Source of the DNA: a bacterium
Lineage (GTDB): Bacteria; Auribacterota; UBA3054; B51-G9
Length of the DNA stretch: 8,006 nucleotides
Direction: 5' to 3'
Assembly (NCBI GenBank): GCA_029939815.1
Contig: JAOZSF010000074.1
Location: 1 to 8,006 of the forward strand
Below the pieces are notes generated by a model. That model searched no databases and was not told the DNA's origin. It worked only from the letters and a program-made list of their open reading frames with translations. Below are positions 1-5,178 of this stretch, piece after piece. The translations under genes were made by a program, and so were the position numbers. Position 1 is the stretch's first letter, and every line of letters begins with the position of its first letter.

Positions 1-615
1 GTTGAAGAAATGACAAAACAAATTGTAAAGCAGTGCGGAGGAATAGATTTATTTGTCGCGAATGCAGGTGTTTTAAAAGCAGGTTCCGTAAAAGAAATGT
101 CCCTGAAAGATTGGAAATTTGTTACTGATGTTAATTATACAGGTTATTTCCTCTGCGCAAAATATGTGAGCAGAGTTATGGCAGCGCAAAATGTTGATAA
201 TCGCGGAGCGTGGATGGATATTGTGCAAATCAATTCCAAATCAGGATTACAGGGAAGCAATAAGAACGGCGCTTATGCGGGAAGTAAATTCGGTACTATC
301 GGATTAACTCAAAGCTTTGCTAAAGAACTCGTTACAGACAGAATTAAAGTTAACTCCGTCTGCCCCGGAAACTTTTTTGACGGTCCTTTGTGGAGCGATC
401 CGGAACGCGGACTATTTAAACAATACCTCGATACCGGGAAAGTTCCCGGTGCTAAATCTGTCGAGGACGTAAAGAAATTTTACGAAAATCAGGTGCCGAT
501 GGGAAGAGGATGCTTTCCCGCAGATGTAGCGAAAGCGATTCTTTACTGCGTCGAGCAGACTTATGAAACCGGTCAGGCGATACCTGTTTCCGGCGGACAG
601 GTGATGCTGAAGTAA
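1..615 (+). CDS. SDR-family oxidoreductase, SrlD-like (5'-partial)
   Basis: This is the C-terminal three quarters or so of a classical short-chain dehydrogenase/reductase. The frame is open from base 1, so the gene starts upstream and the N-terminal TGxxxGxG nucleotide-binding loop is outside the window. Counting from the Met at base 10, the NAG motif is N18-A19-G20, the structural Asn is N42 (VNYTGYF), and the catalytic triad is S76, Y89 and K93 (Y-A-G-S-K), with the usual 13-residue Ser-Tyr spacing. Several stretches match what I remember of E. coli SrlD, sorbitol-6-phosphate 2-dehydrogenase: GYFLCA, QINSKSG, GLTQS, RGC and the C-terminal TGQ...GGQVM. NAD(P)-linked oxidation of a sugar or sugar-alcohol phosphate in the cytosol is therefore likely, but the substrate is not proven. 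Rhamnulokinase lies 115 bp downstream, so a role in the same catabolic locus is possible. An alternative is the detached or fused dehydrogenase domain of a RhaE-type aldolase/dehydrogenase; the motifs fit SrlD better. Confidence 0.88.
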   Translation, partial: VEEMTKQIVKQCGGIDLFVANAGVLKAGSVKEMSLKDWKFVTDVNYTGYFLCAKYVSRVMAAQNVDNRGAWMDIVQINSKSGLQGSNKNGAYAGSKFGTIGLTQSFAKELVTDRIKVNSVCPGNFFDGPLWSDPERGLFKQYLDTGKVPGAKSVEDVKKFYENQVPMGRGCFPADVAKAILYCVEQTYETGQAIPVSGGQVMLK

Positions 616-616
616 A

Positions 617-651
617 TTTGACATTTGACGTTCGACGTTTGACGTTGGTCC
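617..651. repeat. 7-bp tandem array TTTGACG, four units plus a decayed fifth
   Basis: Directly after the dehydrogenase stop codon the sequence reads TTTGACA, TTTGACG, TTCGACG, TTTGACG and then a decayed TTGGTCC. The period is exactly 7 bp. It lies in the noncoding gap and is followed by an AT-rich stretch (about 659-679) repeating AACTTT-like words. No function is evident; replication slippage or a dispersed intergenic repeat family could explain it. Confidence 0.75.
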
Positions 652-689
652 TTTGCCCTTAAACTTTTAACTTTAAACTCGCGTAAGCG

Positions 690-705
690 CCCCGCGTATG
701 CGGGG
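690..705. repeat. GC-rich palindrome CCCCGC-GTAT-GCGGGG
   Basis: This is a perfect 6-bp inverted repeat around a four-base GTAT loop, 25 bp upstream of the rhamnulokinase start. It can form a short stable hairpin but has no following T-run, so it is not a classic terminator. Its reverse complement, with one inserted A, recurs at 7647-7663, and half of it recurs at 2158-2170. It is therefore a dispersed element rather than a gene-specific operator. In this position it could still affect rhaB translation or mRNA ends. Confidence 0.7.
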
Positions 706-730
706 GTAACCATTTAACCTTTAAATTATT

Positions 731-2119
731 ATGAATATCTTAGCTTTTGATATCGGCGCAAGCAGCGGTCGCGCGATAATAGGAAAATACGACGGTAAAA
801 AATTAACACTCGAAGAAGTCCATCGTTTTACAAACGGAACAACAAAGATTCGTGAACATTTGTATTGGAACATCGCGCATCTTTATTCAGAAATTCAAAC
901 AGGAATAAAAAAAGCACAGACTGTTTGCAAAATCTCTTCCCTCGGAATTGATACCTGGGGCGTTGACGGCGCGTTTATCGGTGCGAATGACACATTATTA
1001 GCTCTTCCCTACGGTTACCGTGAATTTTCACCCGAAAATATGGAAGAGTGTATAAATAAATTTGGCGCCGCGGAACTTTACGGCAAAACCGGGATTCAGT
1101 TTTTGCCTTTCAACACTATTTTCCAACTTTATAAACATAAAAAAGATGATAATCCGCTGCTCAAAATCGCGGAAAGATTTCTCTTTATGCCGGATTATCT
1201 GCGGTTCCTACTTACAGGCGAAAAACAAACTGAATATACAATCGCATCCACCGGACAATTATTAGACCCGCACACAAGAAACTGGAACCCTGAACTGTTT
1301 GAGAAAATAGGTGTTCCTATGGAAATGATGGGCAAAATAGTTGAATCCGGCACTTTTTGCGGTACGGTTGACGGCACAAATATTAAGACCGTAACTGTTG
1401 CGGGACACGACACAGGTTCCGCGGTAGTTTCTGTTCCTGCCGATAATTCAAAAGAAAACTGGGCGTGGATGAGTTCCGGCACTTGGTCAGTTATGGGCAT
1501 TGAAACAAAAGAGCCGATTGTTTTTGAAAAAGGGCGTGCGGAAAATTTCTCGAATGAAGGCGGTGCTTACGGTACAATCAGATTCTGTAAAAATATTATG
1601 GGAATGTGGCTTGAACAGGAATGCAGAAGGATCTGGCGTGAAGAAAATAAAAATTATTCTTTCGCGGAAATGAAAGAAATGGTGATGAACTCTCCGACAA
1701 ACGGTCCTGTGATTGACACCCGTGACTTAAGATTTATGCTTCCTGACAATATGATTGAAGAAATACAATCCGCGTGTAAGGAAAGCAATCAGAAAGTTCC
1801 GCAGGCAGAAGGTGAAATTCTACGCTGTGTTTATGAAAGTCTTGCCACGGCATACAAACAAACACTTAACGAAATTATTTCTGTTTCAGGAAGAAAAATT
1901 GAGAAATTGCACCTCGTGGGTGGTGGCTCGCAAAATGAAATGCTTAACCAAATGACCGCTGATTTATGCGGGGTTACTGTTGAAGCCGGACCGATTGAAG
2001 GAACAGCCATCGGTAATTTATTAGTTCAGTTAATTGCCAACGGCGAATTAAAAGATATGGATGAAGCGCGTCAGCTTGTTAAGGCATCTTTCCCGACAAC
2101 GATTTACCAGCCGAAGTAA
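731..2119 (+). CDS. rhaB: Rhamnulokinase
   Basis: The 462-residue product belongs to the FGGY carbohydrate kinase family and most resembles rhamnulokinase, which phosphorylates L-rhamnulose to L-rhamnulose 1-phosphate with ATP in the cytosol. The N-terminal nucleotide-binding motif DIGASSGR is at residues 7-14. The rhamnulokinase-type GIDTWGVDG lies at 72-80. GHDTGSA at 225-231 carries the probable catalytic base D227. SSGTWS is at 248-253, and the C-terminal GGGSQN adenine-side motif is at 397-402. Length is close to the roughly 490 residues of the E. coli enzyme, and both FGGY domains are present, so the gene looks intact. The start at 731 puts the FGGY motif at the usual distance from the N-terminus, but there is no Shine-Dalgarno sequence upstream. 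No rhamnose isomerase or aldolase is visible; they may lie upstream beyond the SrlD-like gene. Fuculokinase and xylulokinase are less likely because of the DTWGVD motif. Confidence 0.93.
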   Translation: MNILAFDIGASSGRAIIGKYDGKKLTLEEVHRFTNGTTKIREHLYWNIAHLYSEIQTGIKKAQTVCKISSLGIDTWGVDGAFIGANDTLLALPYGYREFSPENMEECINKFGAAELYGKTGIQFLPFNTIFQLYKHKKDDNPLLKIAERFLFMPDYLRFLLTGEKQTEYTIASTGQLLDPHTRNWNPELFEKIGVPMEMMGKIVESGTFCGTVDGTNIKTVTVAGHDTGSAVVSVPADNSKENWAWMSSGTWSVMGIETKEPIVFEKGRAENFSNEGGAYGTIRFCKNIMGMWLEQECRRIWREENKNYSFAEMKEMVMNSPTNGPVIDTRDLRFMLPDNMIEEIQSACKESNQKVPQAEGEILRCVYESLATAYKQTLNEIISVSGRKIEKLHLVGGGSQNEMLNQMTADLCGVTVEAGPIEGTAIGNLLVQLIANGELKDMDEARQLVKASFPTTIYQPK

Positions 2120-2188
2120 GGAATGATGGAATATTGGAATGGTGGATTGATGGTTACGGCAAACGCGGGGTAAAATTGATGGAATGAT
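2120..2188. repeat. 8-bp tandem array GGAATGAT plus outlying unit
   Basis: Starting at the base after the rhaB stop codon, the units are GGAATGAT, GGAATATT, GGAATGGT and GGATTGAT (2120-2151) with an exact 8-bp period. Another perfect GGAATGAT occurs at 2181-2188. Between them lies a half copy of the GC-rich palindrome (GGCAAACGCGGGG, 2158-2170; 11 of 13 bases match the copy at 7652-7663 and the base before it). Noncoding; no known function. Confidence 0.75.
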
Positions 2189-2197
2189 GTAGTAGTG

Positions 2198-2238
2198 AAT
2201 TAAATTCCCCTTTTTAGGGGGTACGGGGGATTTTAATT
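2198..2238. terminator. Imperfect inverted repeat, possible terminator after rhaB
   Basis: AATTAAATTCCCC (2198-2210) pairs with GGGGATTTTAATT (2226-2238): twelve of thirteen positions pair, with one T-T mismatch, around a 15-base loop. A smaller alternative hairpin, CCCC-TTTTTA-GGGG (2207-2220), is nested in it. The AT-rich outer stem would give a U-rich end in either direction, so it may act as a bidirectional terminator between rhaB and the next gene. There is no clean T-run beyond the stem, which keeps confidence moderate. It could equally be another mobile-type intergenic palindrome. Confidence 0.45.
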
Positions 2239-2281
2239 TGGTTTACTGTCAACATAAATCATCGATTAAAAATTAAAAATC

Positions 2282-2707
2282 ATGACTGTTAAAAGAGCTT
2301 ATTTCATTGCTTATATTTTAATGCTCCCACTCTTGTTTTGCTGGGTGTTAGAGGGATTAGGCACACTTGGTGATGGAGCAACATCAACATCTAGATACAT
2401 AATTCCTTTTTGGGGAAATCTTTGTGCAACAATACAATTGAATTTCCTTGTGAGTATCTGGCGAAATCTTGAAATACCGAAATTTAATTTCAGAATTTTA
2501 CTTCATCTCATTTTAGCTTTACCATTTCTGATTTCTGTTGCACGGATTCCAATTTATATGTTCAAATCATTTAATAGTAATTCATTATTACTTCAACTTG
2601 TTATTTTAATTGTCGTAAATCTTGCGCTCGCAATATATTTAAACGAATGTTATTGGATACCGGCTGATAAAAATCGTAAAAAGTGTTTAAAAAAGCGAAA
2701 CTCTTAA
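2282..2707 (+). CDS. Hypothetical four-helix membrane protein
   Basis: I do not recognise a family for this 141-residue protein. It is strongly hydrophobic, with four likely membrane helices at about residues 7-27, 40-59, 71-94 and 101-120, and a basic C-terminal tail (about 129-140, rich in Lys and Arg) that should be cytoplasmic. A short loop around 28-38 is rich in Gly, Thr and Ser. No catalytic motif or signal peptidase site is visible. The start at 2282 has no Shine-Dalgarno sequence, but most genes here lack one, and the first helix begins right after it. It stands alone: 162 bp of repeats precede it and 264 bp of noncoding sequence follows. Its higher AT content than rhaB marks the beginning of the accessory-looking part of the window. 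Confidence 0.7.
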   Translation: MTVKRAYFIAYILMLPLLFCWVLEGLGTLGDGATSTSRYIIPFWGNLCATIQLNFLVSIWRNLEIPKFNFRILLHLILALPFLISVARIPIYMFKSFNSNSLLLQLVILIVVNLALAIYLNECYWIPADKNRKKCLKKRNS

Positions 2708-2765
2708 ATCCATCAGATAAATCAGTAGCAGAATGATTAATTTCATTTATTAACAAAATAATGAC

Positions 2766-2783
2766 CATGCGATAATACGCATG
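2766..2783. repeat. Small inverted repeat CATGCG-6-CGCATG
   Basis: This is a perfect 6-bp inverted repeat with a six-base loop (ATAATA), in the gap between the 2282 and 2972 genes. It has no T-run behind it, so I do not call it a terminator. It sits immediately before the 22-bp tandem repeat. Confidence 0.5.
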
Positions 2784-2784
2784 C

Positions 2785-2826
2785 TGAAAGTCCGCCAAAG
2801 GAGGGTCGAAGATCCGCCGAAGGATG
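2785..2826. repeat. Two tandem 22-bp-spaced units, core TCCGCCRAAGGAKG
   Basis: TCCGCCAAAGGAGG (2791-2804) is repeated 22 bp later as TCCGCCGAAGGATG (2813-2826), 12 of 14 bases identical, each preceded by a GAA-containing word. The units are much more GC-rich than the surrounding gap. Two copies are too few and too short for a CRISPR array. Their function is unknown. Confidence 0.6.
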
Positions 2827-2842
2827 ATTATTTCATTGTAAT

Positions 2843-2858
2843 GGCAAAATGATTTTAA
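2843..2858. repeat. GGCAAAAT-N-ATTTTAA element, copy 1
   Basis: GGCAAAATGATTTTAA contains the palindrome AAAAT-G-ATTTT. It matches 15 of 16 bases of the element at 7667-7682. Shorter relatives ACAAAATAAT occur at about 2753 and 2932. It lies in a noncoding gap upstream of the 2972 promoter. Confidence 0.5.
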
Positions 2859-2913
2859 CAGTACAATTAAATATTCCTTAAATCTTAATTACTTAAAACT
2901 TAACTCTACTTTA

Positions 2914-2941
2914 TTGACAGAACAATTTTCGACAAAATAAT
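2914..2941 (+). promoter_or_regulatory. Sigma70-type promoter for the 2972 gene
   Basis: A perfect -35 box TTGACA (2914-2919) is followed after 16 bp by the -10 box AATAAT (2936-2941, five of six consensus bases). Transcription would start near 2948, giving a leader of about 24 nt before the ATG at 2972. The position suits the gene well. In AT-rich DNA such matches arise by chance, but the exact -35 is a good sign. Confidence 0.6.
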
Positions 2942-2971
2942 TAATATGTGCATATTTAAAGGAAAAATATT

Positions 2972-4015
2972 ATGAATAGACTCAAATTCATCCAAACAGC
3001 GACAATATTAATTGTAATTTTTGTCGGTCTCGGGGTTGTTTATATGCGGCGCGATACACATGATAAAGATTTAACAATTACTATTAATCCGATACATCAA
3101 GCGATACGAAAAACTAACGAAGTAACCATCCGCAAAAAAACTGTTTCCCTTCCACCGCCTAAAAAAAATAAGCAAGATATATTACAGTTAAATACTAACA
3201 TATTCCCCTCCATCGCGGAAAACAATCCAGGTCCTGTTACTTTTTCAACTATTTTAAGCAATTCCATCGCCGCCACACCAAGAGGCGTTTCTATTTTCTA
3301 TTCAACTATTTTAAGTAATTTCATAATGGCTGCTTGCTCTAATTCTCCTGATTCGGTTGAACTTTGCGAGTTTTTAACGTTACGCAAAACGCCATGGAAT
3401 TTTACAGATTCTGATTGGGATCGTATCATAGAAATATTATCTGATACAGACAAAACAACAATGGAGGTCTTTTACCACACTATTCTTGATAAAATTACAT
3501 CCAGAATTGCTCCCAGTTTACAACATGCTCATCAAATGGAAGATGTGCTCTTGCGCCTTGCTGCCACGGAGTCTCTTAAGTCCGATTCACTTACCTTTGA
3601 AGCTTGTGCAGCTTCAATGGTAGCACTATCTGATAAAGAAAGGGCAATTCAAATGTTAGATGAAACAACGCAAGAAATGAAAGAATGCGAAAATTTTGAT
3701 TCTTCCATGTATATTATGACATGCGGTCAGAAAATATCATATATGGTTAGTGAAAAAAGATATGATGAAGCTGAAAAAGAGTATACTGAACTTTTCGACC
3801 AAAAACCAAGCGACATGTCTGATAAAAAATGGAACAATAAAAAATACTATAACTGGTATGATTTGATGGCACAATATTGTCGCGTGAAAGATAACGATGA
3901 GATTAGAAAGAAAGGAATTGCCGCATTAAAAGAGCTCGTGAATGACAAACAGGCACCACAAGGATTACGCAGTGCTGCCAAACACGAACTTGAAAGAGTA
4001 GCAGGTCGGAAATAA
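2972..4015 (+). CDS. Signal-anchored helical (TPR-like) protein of unknown function
   Basis: The 347-residue protein has one N-terminal membrane helix (about 7-25) followed by Arg residues and no signal peptidase site I can see, so it is probably anchored with its body outside the cytoplasm. Residues 40-70 are basic and proline-containing, likely a linker. From about 160 the sequence is alpha-helical; the stretch around 250-285 (KRYDEAEKEYTELFDQKP) looks like a tetratricopeptide helix pair, and 200-235 may be another. STILSN occurs twice, at 92-97 and 111-116, encoded by a 24-bp direct repeat, with a weaker FYHTIL at 167-172. Shine-Dalgarno AAAGGA (2958-2963) lies 8 nt before the ATG, supporting this start, and a promoter precedes it. 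The next gene begins 51 bp downstream. TPR proteins usually scaffold protein contacts; no specific partner can be named. Confidence 0.75.
   Translation: MNRLKFIQTATILIVIFVGLGVVYMRRDTHDKDLTITINPIHQAIRKTNEVTIRKKTVSLPPPKKNKQDILQLNTNIFPSIAENNPGPVTFSTILSNSIAATPRGVSIFYSTILSNFIMAACSNSPDSVELCEFLTLRKTPWNFTDSDWDRIIEILSDTDKTTMEVFYHTILDKITSRIAPSLQHAHQMEDVLLRLAATESLKSDSLTFEACAASMVALSDKERAIQMLDETTQEMKECENFDSSMYIMTCGQKISYMVSEKRYDEAEKEYTELFDQKPSDMSDKKWNNKKYYNWYDLMAQYCRVKDNDEIRKKGIAALKELVNDKQAPQGLRSAAKHELERVAGRK
3244..3324 (+). repeat. 24-bp direct repeat inside the 2972 gene, 57-bp spacing
   Basis: Bases 3244-3267 and 3301-3324 differ at only two positions, and their 57-bp (19-codon) offset keeps the frame. 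Both encode STILSN. This looks like a partial duplication within the gene. The sequence between the copies shows no further similarity I can see. Confidence 0.7.
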
Positions 4016-4066
4016 TTACCGAATTTGAGAATTTTTTATATCAGTCATTTACACTTATAAATTAAA

Positions 4067-4780
4067 ATGAAAGCGCCACGCAAAAAAATATGTTTTTTTG
4101 CTTTACTTAGTTTTCTTTCCATTATTACTTTTTTGGTTAGCGGGATAAGTTTAATAATTTTTGCCTTTACATACAATCATTTACTCGGAGTTCAACCTTA
4201 TAAATTTTTAAATTTTATTGCTAAACAATTATTTTGGTTTTCACCGGTTTTGGCTGTGTGTTTTGGTCATGTGGCACGCCACAAAATAAAAAAGAAGCAT
4301 GAATTTGTTAAGGGGAATTTTCTTGCAATCTCAGGTATTATTTTAGGCTACTTTGGTTTGATAATTGTGTTTTTCATTTTATATGTGCAAAGTCAACTTC
4401 TTATTTGCGGCGGGAAAAAGGCCGAAGCACATAAAATAATCTCAGGATTGAAATTGGCTCTTATACAATACAAAAATGATATTGGCGAATTTCCTGCCGG
4501 GTCATCCAAAGATGTTTTAAATGAACTTACCGGCTATTGTTGTAGTCCGACCAAACCGGATGAAAAATATAAAAAGAACACTAAATGGTCAGGTCCGTAT
4601 TTTATTGCAAGAAATATTCAATTTAAAAATGCGCAATTAAATCAGGAATTACTTGATCCCTGGAAAAAACCTTATCTTTTTCTTTTTAAGGACGGTAAAG
4701 CAGTTATATGGTCGTCCGGCCCAAACAGAAAAAACGAAAAAGGAGAAGGAGATGATATCATGTTCAGTTTCACAGATTAA
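4067..4780 (+). CDS. DUF4190-like membrane domain fused to GspG-type pseudopilin head
   Basis: Of the 237 residues, the first half has three membrane helices (about 9-35, 54-69, 84-107). The GHVARHKIKK stretch (67-76) and ISGIILGY (88-95) match the DUF4190 pattern, in which a GHxA loop precedes a glycine-rich helix. The second half resembles the globular end of the type II secretion major pseudopilin GspG: KKAEAHKIISGLKLALIQYK (117-136), then EFP at 141-143, DPWKKPY (197-203), and a final SSGPN...GEGDDI (216-231) corresponding to GspG's calcium-binding loop region. There is no prepilin peptidase site (G-F-T-L-I-E type), so it should not be processed as a pilin. It is presumably an inner-membrane protein displaying a pseudopilin-like head outside the cytoplasm. 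Function unknown. No Shine-Dalgarno sequence; the start is chosen because it gives a basic N-terminus just before the first helix. Confidence 0.78.
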   Translation: MKAPRKKICFFALLSFLSIITFLVSGISLIIFAFTYNHLLGVQPYKFLNFIAKQLFWFSPVLAVCFGHVARHKIKKKHEFVKGNFLAISGIILGYFGLIIVFFILYVQSQLLICGGKKAEAHKIISGLKLALIQYKNDIGEFPAGSSKDVLNELTGYCCSPTKPDEKYKKNTKWSGPYFIARNIQFKNAQLNQELLDPWKKPYLFLFKDGKAVIWSSGPNRKNEKGEGDDIMFSFTD

Positions 4781-4825
4781 AAAAATCAAGATAAAAAATA
4801 AGTAACAGACGATTAAATATACTTT

Positions 4826-4834
4826 TGCTATAAT
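4826..4834 (+). promoter_or_regulatory. Extended -10 promoter TGCTATAAT
   Basis: A perfect TATAAT (4829-4834) is preceded by TGn (4826-4828), the extended -10 pattern that can work without a good -35 box; none is seen about 17 bp upstream. Transcription would begin around 4841, giving a leader of about 18 nt before the ATG at 4859. It would drive the 4859 and 5179 genes together. Confidence 0.6.
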
Positions 4835-4858
4835 ATATTAAAAAGGTTGAAACTTAAA

Positions 4859-5158
4859 ATGTCTGAAAAAAATTTAGAACCATATTTTCTTGTTTATATA
4901 ATTATAGTTTTCTTATGTCCCTGGTGTATTTTTGCATTTCATCTGATTCGCGAATTACATTTCTTGACAAAAAACAATAAGGATTTATTTTTAAAACAGG
5001 ATTTTATTTTCTCATGGCGTGATATTAAAAAATTCCGGAAAGAAAATCCAAAAGCAAAATACCTTTACGGAAAAGTTAAAAAATGGATGGTGATTACTTC
5101 GCTGTCGTGGATAATCGGTTTCTTAATTCTTATTGGAATCATTTTCCTTATAAATTGA
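4859..5158 (+). CDS. Small two-helix membrane protein, unknown
   Basis: I do not recognise this 99-residue protein. It has a hydrophobic helix at about residues 9-28, a charged, Lys-rich middle (about 33-74), and a second helix at about 77-98 ending at the C-terminus, so both ends lie on the same side of the membrane. An in-frame TTG at 4847 is possible, but it directly abuts the AAAAGG at 4841-4846. The ATG at 4859 leaves 12 nt, long but more workable, and agrees with the strong -10 box upstream. The lipoprotein gene begins 20 bp after its stop codon, so the two are probably co-transcribed and may act at the same membrane. Confidence 0.65.
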   Translation: MSEKNLEPYFLVYIIIVFLCPWCIFAFHLIRELHFLTKNNKDLFLKQDFIFSWRDIKKFRKENPKAKYLYGKVKKWMVITSLSWIIGFLILIGIIFLIN

Positions 5159-5178
5159 GCAAATACAATTTATTAATA

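Noticed and set aside
412..624. Reverse-strand open frame opposite the dehydrogenase
   Set aside because: It lies almost entirely opposite a well-recognised coding region with conserved catalytic motifs, so it is a shadow frame.
1195..1500. Reverse-strand 101-codon frame opposite rhaB
   Set aside because: It is fully inside the rhamnulokinase gene, whose motifs are clear; no independent evidence for it.
2785..2826. CRISPR array
   Set aside because: Only two short units with 8 bp between cores, and no third copy, spacer-sized inserts or cas genes.
4067..4780. A genuine type II secretion pseudopilin gene
   Set aside because: No prepilin signal, three membrane helices before the pilin-like head, and no secretion ATPase, GspF or GspD neighbours in the window.
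4847..4858. TTG start four codons before the ATG of the small membrane protein
   Set aside because: The only purine-rich site (4841-4846) abuts the TTG with no spacing, so it could not serve it. The ATG at 4859 is preferred, though its 12-nt spacing is long.
5083..5178. Upstream extension of the lipoprotein gene by 32 codons
   Set aside because: It overlaps the end of the small membrane protein gene and would hide a textbook lipoprotein signal (basic residues, hydrophobic stretch, LFGC) that begins at 5179.
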